From: Buxus sempervirens
Taxonomy: Eukaryota > Streptophyta > Magnoliopsida > Buxales > Buxaceae
Assembly: GCA_947561395.2 (NCBI GenBank)
Contig: OX387182.1
Coordinates: 55,451,283 to 55,515,282 of the forward strand
Direction: 5' to 3'
Length of the DNA: 64,000 nt
Shown here: positions 1 to 13,600 of the stretch, piece after piece
Position numbering within the stretch: the first letter of the stretch is position 1
Layout of the letters: each line of letters begins with the position of its first letter
Notes under the pieces: model-generated
The model's input: only the letters and a program-made list of their open reading frames with translations
Database searches by the model: none
Told to the model about the DNA's origin: nothing
Position numbers and translations under genes: made by a program

Positions 1-3000
1 CTACATGTGTGCTCCAGGATATCCGTATGAAGTATCGTAAGTACTACTATCCGATGAATCTGCTGGCCCAAACTGCGGAGGATAGTAGAATGGATAGTGT
101 CTCTGGCTCAGTTGTGGTGGATACTGCTCTTCATAAGAACTCGATGATCCTTTAGCATCTAAAGATCCGAAACTCTATGTCATGGAGGACGAGTCATTGT
201 GCATCCCTTTATGCTATCTCTCATTGCCTTTCCTCCTCTGATAGGAACGTGCCTCACTCATACCATGACCTCTAAACCCGTGGTCAGTGTCCTGTGTGGC
301 ATGATGGAAAGCCGTCTTTCCAGTAAAAGGGTTCAATCCCGGGCCATTGGTGCCAACACCACCATGAGTACCACCATCTCCACCATCTCTATCATCATCA
401 TCTGATGATCCGGACTCATCCTGCTCATCTGTCTCCTCCTCCTCTGATGATGATGACTCAACACGTTCACGGGCTGGGGCTGATGTCGTCGTAGCAACGA
501 AGGGAGGAACAACTCTCACGGATCTATCTAATGAGTCTCCGCTGCCCTCCCCTCTCCTCCTCCATAGTTGCATCCACATCGATGCCCATCTCTGCTGTAG
601 CATGCACAATGATTGGGCTAGGACGACCATCAAGCTCATCCATCTCAACACATCTAACCCATTTTGCGAATGGATCCTCCTTATCAACTTCATTACTGAA
701 TAACATGTCCAAAGGATCCTTCACCGTCGTGGTGCGCTGTTCTAACTGTTTCGTCCTCAGCCTCATGTTGTAATGGCAGAAGACTAACTTCTGCAACCTC
801 TGATAAGCTAGCCGGTTCCTTTGCTTCATGTGTATGAGTGCAAACGTACTCCAATTGCACTCACAAGCAGAGGAAGATATTGCCTGAGCCAATACTCGGC
901 ATGCTAGCTTTCTCAGTGTAGAGGCATCTGTCCCATATATCGTCCACCATTCACCTGGATTTACAAATATAAAATATTAACATTTATTTAGAAATTAAAA
1001 TAGAGAAAAATCATTTAATAATTAATATTCACAAATAAGTGTCACTTACACGGCATCATCGTCATCCTTGATGCAACCGCCGTGGTTGACCCGAACGAGC
1101 CCGTTGCATCTCTAAATAGTATCAATTGGTAGTGGAATTTGAAAGGGTTAAAGAGTTTAGTATTTACTATAACTATTAAGAAGTAAGAACTAATATACAT
1201 AAGTCAAGTAATAGATTTACTACCACTTTTACAATTTACAATCCCGTACCTCGTTTCCAAAACTGCCAATTGCAACTGAATGGGGTCCAACTTCATGAAG
1301 ACTTGGTGGACCGAAACGCAGAGGTCCGTGCGGGTGCCAAGGTTATCCTTATAATGGTACTTGGGATTCAAATAATATTCTCCACATTGACGATTACAAG
1401 AAAAAACATTAGTACAATTAAAATATAATTATAAACATTATTGAACATAAAAGATTCAAATAGAATTATAATTATATCAGCTGAATGCAGAGGATGAGCT
1501 AGCATCTTGAACCATCTATCATTAATAATCTTGTGTACCCACTTGTACGATGAGAGTAATGTGGCCTTAATCTGAGATTTCATCACAGCCATACACTGAT
1601 ATATAGATCCTATCGTGGGATAGGCATTTGTGTCAACTATCTTCAATACACGGTATATAGGCTTCAGTACATCAATCAACTCCCGCACATGCTCTTACAA
1701 AGTGCTGGATAAGACAATATCCTCTACTCTCCTCCTCATATCCGTATGATTCTGAGTATAGCTTATCCAATCCTCACTGGTGAAGAGTGATCTCAATCCC
1801 TGCCTGTGCCTCAAAATACTTTCCAATGCAATGTAGTTCGTGCCGAATCTGGTAATCCCCGGCCGAACTATGTCCCCACCACATCTCTCATTTTCGTAAG
1901 TATATAGTTGTAGTTGTACACAAATGTGGTGAGTGATCGTGCATCCCTTAATGTGGAAGCACATGGCTCCTTTTGCAATCGCCTCTGGCATCAAGTCAAT
2001 GCAATGTGCGGCATACTGTGCCCAATAGAGCTTATACTGTTGCTCTAATGTCTGGCCTGTTTTCTTGAATGCATTGCTATTATCTGTCACAATCTAAACC
2101 ACGTGCTCTTTGCCAACCTCCTCTATTACGCTCTCTAATAGGCCTGCAATATAGGGCGCATCCTTGATCTTGTCTGATATGTTAATAGATTTTAAAAATA
2201 CTGCCCTGCCTTTGCAATACACCATGAAATTGATGGACAGTTTAGTAGGACCTGTCCATCCATCACACATGATGGTAACTCCAAACTGGTCCCAGTGGGG
2301 TCATAAGGATGTAATAAACTCTCTCATCTTTGCTTCCTCCTCGTCCAAGTATGTACCCATAATCTTCCGAGGCGTAGTAGGTAACACCCACTGACCCGAC
2401 TCCTGGATAACATCAATCATATTCTTGAAGTGTGGACTTGCTGCTACATTCGTTGGAATGTGATTGAAGGTAAAGAATTTTGATATGAATTTTTCCATCC
2501 TTTGCCCGACATTACCCTTGCCCCACATATCCCTCAATCTCTTCTGCCTGGCACCAGATGAACGGAACATACTAGGCTCCATAGGATAATCAAGCATCCT
2601 GGTGCTCTGAGAATGAGTGAGCCCAGCCCCAAGTCGATCAGACCCACACTTAGGAGCATCAAAATCAATTACATCTCCTCTAGAGGTACTACTTTTGTGA
2701 AATCCGTACCTCCCAGCCTCTTTCCTCTCAAACTCAGACTGCAAAGATGCTCGCATTGAGGCTCTGAATGCTACCCTCTCTGCCTTTGTCACCATGTCCT
2801 CAGGGTACACTATCATCATCATCATCCTCAGTGTAGGGGGTCGGATAGGCTCTGCCAATCTACGTCTAATCTCCTCCTATACGTGCCTCTTCTCTTCCCT
2901 AGATGTACTTCCTGACTGTAAGTGCTCTCTCATCTGCCTCTTAACCTCTGGAGGAACTCGAGGGAAGTTGGCCACGTTCTTGTAGCCGTGCGCCAAATGC

Positions 3001-3158
3001 TGCTTAAGTCGTGATACTCTACCACCCTTTATGATTTGGTGGCAATAATTACAGATGGTCTTATTTCTGTCTCCCTAAAATCTCGTGCCATGGGCCTAAC
3101 CAATATCCTGTCTCCTGCCACGAGGGTGGTCCCCTCCATTACTACTGCCAGATGCCAT
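1..3158 (-). pseudogene. hAT transposase pseudogene (BED finger, DUF659-like, hAT dimerisation)
   Basis: Translation starts at the ATG at 3158-3156. A CNYC..RLKQHLAH zinc-finger pattern (BED type) follows near 3060-2995. A block with CDGWTGPTKLSINFMVY near 2275-2220 and IVTDN near 2090 matches the DUF659 region of plant hAT proteins. An ALA-rich block with LNPKYHYKDNLG near 1365-1320 and the dimerisation motif SACECNWSTFALIH near 875-835 follow. The tail is acidic/Ser-rich and then Tyr/Pro-rich to the window edge. At least six in-frame stops break it: two just after the N-terminus, one near 2908, and at about 2301, 2093 and 1694. A 110-bp AT-rich gap near 1380-1490 may be an intron, but I saw no clean GT donor. 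It is a dead copy and probably cannot make transposase. Confidence 0.85.
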
Positions 3159-3566
3159 ACTGTCTCTAATTAACCAAAAGGGCTGAAATCAAAATAAAAG
3201 TGTTACACAGTCAAAGACGAACGCCTGCACAGTGCACAATAAAAAATTATGATTATTAATCCACAATAATAAATTATTATATTAATATTACCAATTAATT
3301 ATAATTTATAAACCATGTAAATTTTATAGATTTTTTTTCAATTTTCCATATTATTTTAATATTTTTTATAATTCTAGAAAAATTTTAATATAAAAAAATT
3401 ATATAAACCTGATTCTTCAAAATAATTTTTTCTATAATAAATAAATTAAATTTATGAATTTAGTTTGAGAATTTATCTATTTTTCCTATTTTTTATCCTT
3501 TTATATTGATTTTCGACTAAATGTAATAAAAAAAATTCGTCGTTGCCCATTTATTAAAATTAATCC

Positions 3567-3755
3567 GGGGCCACCCATCTGTAGATCGGGTGTCCCCATA
3601 TATTATACATAATTTTCATAAAATAATACAAGGTTTATACAATTTAAATTAATTAAAAAACGAATTTCTATCAATTTTCGCATTAAAAAATGCTAAAAAA
3701 TAAATTTTTTTAATTAAAAAATAAAACGCCGACACCCATCTGTTGATCGGGTGTT
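3567..3755. repeat. Two related hairpins in the hAT leader
   Basis: Two short inverted repeats of similar sequence lie at 3567-3597 and 3732-3755. Both contain CACCCATCTG followed by GATCGGGTG, so CACCCATC can pair with GATCGGGTG around a 4-nt loop with one bulged C. They are about 165 bp apart in an otherwise AT-rich segment between the transposase start and the inferred terminus. Subterminal repeats bound by transposase are usual in hAT elements; that role is inference here. Confidence 0.5.
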
Positions 3756-4012
3756 GGACTAACACATATCAAATAATCAAACCATTCCATGAACTTTAGA
3801 TCAATCTAAATGGAAAAAAAAACGAGTTTACCTTCTCGTTACCAAACTTGGGATGTGTAAGAACGCTTCAATCTCTTCTAAATCAACACAAATCTCTCTC
3901 AAATCACTTCTATTATGTAGAGTGGTGAGAATGAGACTGATTTGAGCTTGAATTAAGCGGATTTGGCAAAAGATTTGAAGTTGGGGAGGTTTCTCCCTTC
4001 TCTGCAATGTTG

Positions 4013-4050
4013 TCGCTCGATTTGGGCGAAATTTCGCCCAAATCGAGCGA
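4013..4050. repeat. Perfect 38-bp palindrome inside the hAT terminus
   Basis: The 19 bases from 4013 (TCGCTCGATTTGGGCGAAA) are followed directly by their exact reverse complement, with no spacer. It lies 113 bp inside the inferred hAT end. Confidence 0.95.
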
Positions 4051-4109
4051 GGGGAAAAAGTGTGAAAAAAAGTGTCGTCGAAATCTCGCCAGGGAAACAT
4101 CCCAGACGA

Positions 4110-4141
4110 TTTCCCCCAGCGAAACGCATCGCTGGGGGAAA
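4110..4141. repeat. 13-bp stem-loop next to the hAT end
   Basis: Positions 4110-4122 (TTTCCCCCAGCGA) pair perfectly with 4129-4141 around a 6-base loop. It lies 22 bp inside the inferred terminus and is GC-rich in an AT-rich setting, so it is probably a subterminal structure of the transposon. Confidence 0.85.
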
Positions 4142-4163
4142 AATATCGAAACTGAAAACATTG

Positions 4164-4636
4164 CTCTAAATCTTTTTTTGCCATTTGTGGTAAAGCAAGG
4201 GCTTAGGATACGGCTTTGAAAAGGTGTGACGGGGTAATCCTTTAAGTATCTATTGAGGACAAGAGGAAGACTAAAAGGAATCTGGGTGTAGTTTTTTAGA
4301 AAGGATGTGAATACTTAAATCTAATCAATGATAGTTTTTGAGATATTGATATGAAGAAATATGATTCGTGCTGCCTAACCTTACTAGTTATGATAAGGCA
4401 TTTTGTTGTTATTGGTGTTAGTTAACAAATGTCATTAAAAATTTTTTTTAATTTGATTTAGTTCCTTTCTATTAGTTTTTTCACATTTTCCTTGAGTGAA
4501 AAGGTCAGGTTAATCTTTGCATGGTAGATACTTCTTGCTCTGACATCTGATGCTTCATTTTGCCATGTCTTTTTGTAATATATTCCTTATTTGCTTACTT
4601 TCTTTGTTTAGTTAAGACTCTTATCTATTGATGCAG
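4164..4636 (+). other. Intron sequence upstream of the first visible kinesin exon
   Basis: This AT-rich sequence has no conserved coding stretch that I recognise. It ends in a usual acceptor (TTGATGCAG) before 4637. Confidence 0.5.
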
Positions 4637-7600
4637 GATAAGAGGCGGGATACATGGTGCCCTGGTAACATTTCTCAAAAGATTCTTAGAGAAGTAAGTG
4701 GTGTTAAAGTTTAGAATCATTATTTTGTTTTAGCAATAATTTTGTAAACACCATATTCTCTGTATTAACTTATTCCTTGTAGCAGATCCATGTTAGTATA
4801 TTAGTACAGTAGTACTAACATAGTGATATTATATAGTTCTAACCAAGGTTTACTGTTTCGGTGCTGATAGGCGTGCTGCTGAAATGCTGGAAAAGTAAAA
4901 AAGGGTAAAAATTGAGATTTTTTTTTTTATTTTGGGGAAATTTCGCCGGCATGCCGTCCCGTTTCACCAATGAAAAGTGAATAAATTTTTATTTCCCTCC
5001 CCTGTTTTCACCGACAGAGCCAAAAATCTCCAGCGATGCAATTAAGCAATTTTCCTCCTCAAAAACTCATCGCTACCTCCAAAAAAAAGAAATTTCGGAC
5101 TGTAAACACTGGTTCTAACACAGTACTAACATGGAACACTTGGTATTCAATTGTCTTTATATGAAGAAAATAAGTTGCCATTGATTTATATGTCATCTTC
5201 ATCCTTAAGGACTTGCATATTAGTGATATTAAGTAGCTTTCTACAATATGAATCAACTATAATGGCCTCCTTAGTGTCATTGAGTGACTGCATGTGCCAA
5301 TGGTTTCGCTGATGTAACAAACTGATATCTGGACAATTCATTGAGATTAGAAAAGTTTTGATGGCTAATAGAAACTTCAAGGACAGCAATCCTTCAATAG
5401 GGTTGGTTTGCCTGTTATTCTGGTTTTCAGCTAGAATTACATAAATCCTATAGCTTAGAATTAGTTTCATTGTCATTCATCCTAACTAATATATTTCTAA
5501 TGTAGTATACCTTTTGGTAATTATGGACAGTCACATTATCTTCATATGAATGTCCCTGTAGATGTTCATGGTTGTGAGAAATCTTGGACATTTTTTCATA
5601 ATCAAATGACTGGTCTTATCATGCTGATAACGGAGCTGACAATGCAAATTTCTATTTTTTTTATCCAAACTAGTGTCATGTCAACATTAGCCTTTTGGGG
5701 ATTGCGGTGTTCTTTCTGCTGCAGCTGGTGTCTATGCTTCCTTCCACTAAAACCTTAATATATGTTAAGTTGATCATCACAGGTGACAGGTGTGAGGTGG
5801 CATAATTTGACTTCACAACTGGAATATCTATTTTGGTCATTTGGACTTCTTGACTACTTTCCTTCTTAAGGAGATGATTAGATGACTGATGTTTATGTAA
5901 AACCCAAATAATATTCTAATTGATTTTCTTCCTATCAACTCCTTTTTATTTCTTTGGTCATATTTTAAACTTTTTCTTAGTCTTATTGGTGAATCAACTA
6001 AGCAGTAAATAGCCTAGTTTCATTGTGAACCATAACCATCTGATTAACCCAGTCATTATCTGCATCTCCACCATAACATCTCTGTCAAATGTTTTCACAT
6101 CCTTGTACTTACCTGACGTAGAAATTGGTCCCTTGACAGAACTGGTATAACATCATATGTATCTGGAGTGGCTAGGAGTCCTTCCTAGTTTACTTATTTC
6201 TGGAGCATTGGAAATTTGTCATAGTGTCACTCTTCCTGGTCAAAGCCTGTCAATAGGAAATGGATTATTTCCGGTAGATGTGCAATGTGCAAGTCAAATG
6301 AGGTACTGTTATTTGAATTATTAATGTAAAATTTTTCTCAGAAAAAGATGGAACGCACAAAGATAGCAAAACTAGCCATCAAAGAAGGAAAGTGAGAGAA
6401 GAAATAGAAATACTATGACATGAAGCACTGAAAAGCAAAATGAAAACATCTAGATAAATTGTCCTATGGAGTATCTCCTCAGTTGTGATCCCCTTAAATA
6501 TCATGTCTCCATCGTTACCTAACCCTTGTTTATATCATAGGATGTAATATTACCTGCTCTGAGATCCCAAGATCACAGCATATCCATCAATGAGACCATT
6601 TCGTGCAAATCTAAAAAGTGTGAGAATTTTCAGTGGTAGGTGTGTATCTCAGAGTGTCCTCTATGGTTATATGCATCATCAATGCCAAGAGCTGCCTTGC
6701 TATAATGGCAGAATGTTGAGTCTTAGCTCTCACGATGTATCCTTCCTCAATCAGCCCAAAATATGCAGCTGTATGATATCAAAGATCCTCCGATACTTGA
6801 CAATCTGAGGTTGCACATAGAAACACATTGAAATTTAGTTTGATCAGCTCCTCTCTAGATGTGCAGGGGGATATCCAATATGAGAACAGAGTGCTAGCAA
6901 TTGCCAATGTGTTATCATTTCCGACACCGAGTTGCTTCTAAACACATGCAGTTGCCCCATGTGCAAGCAAGGTTGTTGTTCTATACGGTGATTGAATTAC
7001 TATTGATTTGAATGAGGAATGGGTGAATTAGTTGGCTCCTTGTTACCCATTGACAGCAAGCATTATTTAGTGGAGTTTTGAGAAAAAGTTTTGTTTCCAT
7101 GAATTTCATCTGAGTCTGCGGGGTATATATTAAGGGCTCATGCACTGAATTTGGTCGGGAAAAAAATGGTTGTCCTTCTTTGTACATTTACTAGCACTGA
7201 TGTAATCATCCGCTTCTTGAAACCAGTTTATGATATTGCTGTAAAAATGCATGGTTGCTGCTTCGCTTAGATTTTACCATGTTATTTGAGAGGTTTGCCA
7301 GTCTTGGCCGAGGGTAAAGTTGAGGTTATAGGGAGATTATGATCATTGTAACACGTTCCAGGGAGCTTGTAATAGTGGAAGGGAAGGTTTTTTGGGATTT
7401 ATCCATTTAATGCCAATAATTTGGATGGATTATCTCTTGATTTTGAAATTTTCGAAGAACCTACTAACTCCAAGGCCTTGTTTGTGGTTGATTTTGGTTT
7501 TAAGGAACAAATCCAGAAATCAAGAGTATCTAGATCCTTTCTGAAATATAAAATTTTAGATTGAATAGATTAATCTATAGTCACATGTTTGCACACAAGT

Positions 7601-10600
7601 TAATGGCTGAATTGTGGCAAACATAAAATATATATTTTGCAAATATGGAGTATTCAATACTGCTGCACAAATGAGGTCAAAATTTTAAAACCAATGTTGT
7701 TTCAATTGGAATGAGATCTTATCATTCTCATTCTTGACAAATCATTTTGCCTTTTGTGACATTGGGAATGAATTCCAAAGCTGAGAATTGATGAAACTCA
7801 TTTAGATAATTGCTGCTAATGATTTTAGTTTTCAAAAATAATTCCAATCTCACCAGTTTCGAAATCCATTTTATCAAATGCCTTTCCCTCCTCTTCTACA
7901 CTGCTTATTTCATCAACTGATACTCTTTTTACGGATAAGACAGACAACTAGAAAAAATTATAAATTATTCATATTTTCCTATCTTTCTAAATTGTTTTAT
8001 GCTTTTTATTGTTTTCCACTTGTACCTTTTTTTTTCCAGTGCACATGAGGAAGACTTTCCTGTTGAAGTCTCATGTAAACGCTACTGTGGTCAATTCTTG
8101 CAAAGCCATGGGGAGTAAACCTGTTGTTACTGCAGCATACAATGGATAATTTGAAGAACCTTGTATACAAGTCTCAAGCATTTCTGTGTAATTTTATTTT
8201 GCTTATTAAAGATAAAATTATTTTCTTTACTTCAAAATGTTTAAATAAAGAAGTCCCTTTTGGTAATTCTAAAGAATAAAATGATAGCTGGATAAAGCTG
8301 GGCATTCATATAGAGGAAAATATATTTGGGACTGTGGAGGGATCGGCTTTTTGTAAGAATTTGAGGTTGATTTTTTCTTTTGGGTCTCTGATGTAGTATG
8401 GGCAAAAGGAAATTTAATCCTTGGCTTGGTCTCCTCCTTTTTGTAATGGTCGGTATCCCAAAATTACTATTTTTTTACCCTTTTGTTGATATCTATTGGG
8501 AAGAGTTCCTCAAGAATTTTTGTACAACTATCTTTTACACGACAAGGAGTGCCATTTGAACCAAGGCATCAAGTAGGTTTTTAGTTCTTCTGAGAGATTC
8601 TGTATTGCCTGGATTATTAGTGCGCAAGATCCTTTTTTTCCCTTGGTTTCTCTTGGAGAAAAATAGGCTTTGATGGTGTCTGATTACTTCCCACCCCATC
8701 CTTGATATAGCAGGGGTAGAGTTTCTCTCTGCTTCTTGATTTCTGAAAATTTTCTGGGGTATCTTCATTTCTGGTACTTTTCATGCTTTTATTTGAAAAA
8801 GGCTGTAATTCTCCAAATCTACTTTCATATACGTAAATATTCCATTCATTTTCGTAGTTGATGTATAATATATATATATATTTGAATTATGGCTCACCTT
8901 TATAAGCTATTTTCTGCCATATATGTAATAATACAGATACTTCTGCACGTTCAATAGTCTATGTATGGCTTATCTTCAACAAGATTTTTAAGGATTTTGA
9001 ATTTTTAAAGCATGCAAGTTTATGCCAAAAGAACTAACCAATTTATTGGTACTTTAGGCTGCCTCCACAGCTCTACCAGATGGTTCTGCCAAAAAGTCTA
9101 CACGACCAAAGCGGGATATGGGGCTACCTCTTCCTTTTGAGGAACTTGTAAATGAAAATCAAGTTGGCAAGGAAGAGTTTGCTCACATACCTGATAAAAA
9201 TAGAAGGAATGACTCTGTGGAGGACTGTACACTTCCTGATGCGCATGCATTGTTGCATGTAACTAGCAGGAGAAAACTCCCAGTTATGAAGAAGAGCTCA
9301 CTTGTGTGTATATACTCCTGGTTTAATTTCTTGAAAGAAACCTTCAGAGTTAATGTTTACTTTCCTGACAGGAAAACAGTGAGTTAGCTGAAATACAGAT
9401 GGAGTATGAAGACTTGCTTTTGAAATATGAATCACAGGTTTTTATTCTTCCTCCATATTGCTACTATTTCTGTCAGACTTCAAGACACTATTGCCTTTCC
9501 ATGAATTATTTGCAGCGGACAATAAAGGAAGTAGAAATTGATTGCTTAACAAAAAAGTTAGCTGAGGCTGGGTACTATTCAGATGTGAAGAACAGCTGTT
9601 CCTCATGTCAACTGAGTGGAAATGCTTTTCGCGGGGATAAAATTCTAAGTCGGAGAGAGTCTGAGGCTATTCAAGTGATAAAACAACTTGAGGAACAGGT
9701 CATTTGCATCAATTAGTCAGACTTGTTTTTGTCAAATATGTCTTTTTCAGATTTGCATTGTTTGGCCAACTGTTCTTAATATCTCTTGCAGATTATGCTG
9801 TTAGAGGTGGAAAAATCTTCTATCCAGCAAAATTTGGATAGTGTAGTTGATTTGGCAACCAACCAAAACATATCTGCCAGAGCAAATTATGAAGAGGTAT
9901 TATTGATTCACAGTACTTCTGATAGATTTTTTATTAATTATTAGTTATATATTTACACAGTAAAATTTGTCTTGTTAAAATTTATTTACAATTTAGAAGT
10001 CTTTTTTTTTTGTTGATATGTAATGAAACGATTGAATTAAAAGGAAGTTACTGAGAAGACTCATTCGCCCATAAGAGAGGGAAGAGGAGACATAAGAAGA
10101 TATAAGGTTCAACCTGCACATTACATGAAAATTGCAATATCTATAGAAATGGTGATAGCATGCATAGCTAACAAGAGATCATGCACAAGATCATTCACTT
10201 CTTTTATAGGTCCAAAGCAATAGTTGACCAGGCATTAATGATGTCAGTATTCCCTAATCCCTTAAACTCCTTGGTAGAGGTCACCCATGCAGCCACTGTG
10301 GCGATGATGTTGTCTACTATAGTTGAAGCTCTTGTTCTGGAATCTTCAAAAATACATCTATTCCTTACACTCCGTATTAGCCACAGCATCGCATAAAAAG
10401 TAGCATAGTACATACCTCTTCCCCTCTTTCTCAAGAAGGAAATCACCATTGAGATTGATGCTTGCAAAGGTTATTTGGGACTACCAAACTAACTCCTATC
10501 ATCTTCAAAAAATTCATCCAAATGTGCCTAGCAAACACCCATTGAATCATGATATCATCAGCAGACTCTCCTGCTTTTAGGCACAACACACAGGTATTGG

Positions 10601-13600
10601 GTGATAATGCCCATATTTTCCTCTTCTGCTTTTGGATGAGTGTATCACCTTTTCATCTTAATTGAAAGGCTTTTGTCTCATGTCTTTGGTTTTAAGACAT
10701 CTAGAGCTGTTTGGAAATCCCTCCATGAAATATGTATGCACCAATCTCATGAACGCGTGCAGCTTGACAAATAATTGTCCTCTATTAAAAAAAATGCTTG
10801 CCTAAGAACAGTTCAACCAGCTATACGCAAATCACAATCCTCATCCTCCAAATATTTCTTCCAATGATGGTCCATGAATCCAAGCACAGCCAATAGCATC
10901 ACAGCATGTTGTGCCTTCCACTTTGATACCTCAAACTGGCCTCCTGTTAAGGGCCTATTCTGCCATTGAAATACCAATGCTACTTTCAATTTATTCCTGA
11001 AGTACACTCTAAGATTTATCATAATGATCTTCCTTGGGCCTTTCTTGCCTTGCAAATTTCTAATATAAGGATCCCAACTGATAACACAACATAAGTGCTA
11101 CAAATCGCACACGTGATTTTTCTTTCCTCCATCAGCCCACTCACTACAATGGTCAAAGTAATGATTGGCAATGGTAATGATGCCATAATCTTATATTGGT
11201 AGGTCTCTATTACTCGATGCATGGTCTACTTTTTCTGGCCCAAGAATATTCTACATGTTCCTACAGTTTGAAAAACTTGCAATCATTTGGGAACTTACAA
11301 AGTATAATAACTGTATTTTAATTTTCGCCTTGAGGTTTCTTGTGAAGGATCTGTAGTACAAGTAATTTATAAAGACATTATTAATAGTATGTTATCAATG
11401 GATTTTATTCATATCATTGTGAATATATGCTCATATCATCTATCATTCTAATTATATAAAATAAAAATTGTGTAAATATATTATTATCAGTGAGAAATTG
11501 AGTAAGAAGTTAAAAGTTAATGTAGATAACAATTATATTAAAGATAATAAGTAAGCATATGGGATATGAATTTATGAAATTATACTAAGAACCAGGTGCT
11601 CACCTAGGCCGAAAGCCTCCTAATAAATCACTTGGTCATGAAATCTGGGCAGATAGTTCTATTTTGCCTGGTATAGCATCAAGCAGTCCTGAAAAACAAT
11701 GTCAGCTGGGCGCACAGGTAAGTAACTTTTAACTGTTGGGATATGGAATTTTGGTTGTGTTTTCTTGTATTGCATGATCTATAAGAACGTTAACTTGTCC
11801 TTACTTCATGCCCATCAATTATCCTTGTTCCTTACTATTTTGGGTTTGCAGATATCTACAAGAGTCCACTGTTTACAATTTTGCGAAATTTCGCTATTTT
11901 GCAAGGTGGCGACACAAAAATAGCTTGGAAAACGAAATTTCGAAGACTCCTTGATGTCGGCGACATTTCAACGACATTAGGGAAAATTTTTCAGATTTTC
12001 CCTAATGTCAACAAAATGTCGGCGACATTTAGCAAAATGACAGGAATTTACATTTTTTAGCTTTTTTTTTTTATTCTAGTGATTTTTCCCTCATTTTGGC
12101 GACATTTCAGTGAAATTTTGCTGATATTTCACTAGTGACACCTAGTGAAATGTCGTTTGAAACGATATTGTAAACCTTGCAAGAGTCTGATCTCGTTCAT
12201 GCTGTTGGTTTAAGTTGTTTAATTGGCATACTGTTTTCTTTTTCTGGCATTTTGAAGTTTTTAAGATTGAATTCTTTTTTTTCCTGTTTCCTAGCTATAT
12301 CACGAGCTTCTAAATGCAAGGCAAGAGGCCAGGTTGGGTTTTAAAAATCTGGCTTTTGAAGCTTCTGTCTTGACAAAGAAGGTAATGCCTTCTACGATAA
12401 TATGCATATCCTGTTTCAGAATTTTGGGGTGGCACATTCCTTAAATTTTGATTTCATCTTCTCTGGAACTGCATTCATCTGGAAAGTAACAAGTTTCGAG
12501 TTGTAAAACTTGTAAAGATGCTTCTCTATCTCATTCTATGAAGCTCATGTTTTAGGAGGAAAACACAGAATTTTTTGCTGATTTGTTAAAGGATGTCCAA
12601 GGAATGGTGTTGGAAGTTCAAAACTTGAGAATTCTTGTTGAATTGATTTCATCTGTTGTAGATGAGCAACATCAGAGCCTTTCAGCTGCATCTCATGAAT
12701 TCCTTGTGGGTATTTTGAAGTTTGTGAATCTTCTTCTGTTATGCAGTCTATTTTTAAAATTGATTTCATTCCATTTTAGATCTTCCAACTTATATGCTGA
12801 ACATTCTCAATGTTGCCTTCAATTTCTCAATTTTTAAAATTTATATTTCCAGGAATTTAACTCATCCCTGCGTGAAAATCTGATGCATCAAAACTTGATT
12901 GCTAGTAAGCATGAAAAGATACACAATTGGATGAGAGAGAGAATTGTTCAACTGGAAAGTGAAAAGGTAATATTGTAACATAGTATGAGTTAATTATCAC
13001 TATCTAATCTTTTTAACAGATTTTCCTTGGGCATATTTGTGAAAATGCAGTCTCTTTTGTGCAATCGGTCTGTCGATCTTGATAAGCAGATACAGGAACT
13101 TCAAATAGAATTAGAGAATTCTGAGAAAACCATGAAGGTATCAGTCAGCCTTTGCAATCGACTGTCTTTTGTGTTTTTTTGGAGGTATTTTTCCCTTGTC
13201 TAACATGACTGATTTTGTGGTAGGAGCTTGCTGAACATCATAATTTGGAGAAATCCGAGCTACTCTTTGAAATTCAGAGTTTAGAAAAAGAAATTTCCCG
13301 CTTATCATCCTGTTCCATGGCCAAGGAGAAGGAAATTTTGAAAAAGGATCTCGAGAAAACCAAAGTAAAGTTGAAAGAAACTGAGTTCAAGCTTAGAAAT
13401 GCTTTCCAGGAAAAGACCAAACTTGAGGTTTGTAGTGGTTTTTTATTGTCCTTGTGCTGCATGTTGTAAATTAATTTGATATTGTAGTATGTTTAAAATA
13501 TTTGGCAACTGTAGGGTGAGAAAGCATATGCTGAACGGGAGATAAAACGCTTGCAGAGTCAGAAGAATCTTCTTGAACGTGATATCTGCAAGCGCGACTC

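Larger units (their letters stand above)
1..4163 (-). mobile_element. Degraded autonomous hAT DNA transposon, right part (continues off left edge)
   Basis: Read on the - strand, the segment encodes in order a BED-type zinc finger, a DUF659-like block and a hAT C-terminal dimerisation block, the standard plant hAT transposase order. The 5' terminus of the transposon (right side here) is inferred at 4163. From there the - strand begins CAATGTTTTCAGTTTCG, which matches the terminal repeats of the MITEs at 4844-5111 and 11867-12179, and the next 8 bp (4164-4171) would be one target-site copy. The other end is outside the window, so the duplication cannot be confirmed. Between 3159 and 4163 lie an AT-rich leader, two related hairpins and a 38-bp palindrome. 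The element is antisense to the kinesin gene and probably lies in one of its introns. Confidence 0.8.

Noticed and set aside
3828..4184. 118-codon open frame on the - strand at the hAT end
   Set aside because: It overlaps the palindrome, the hairpin and the inferred terminus, so the frame is a by-product of element structure with no known domain.
8034..8150. Possible missing kinesin exon
   Set aside because: There is a pyrimidine tract with CCAG, but the frames after it stop within 25-35 codons and no donor fits. The exons at 4637-4693 and 9058-9303 already join in phase.
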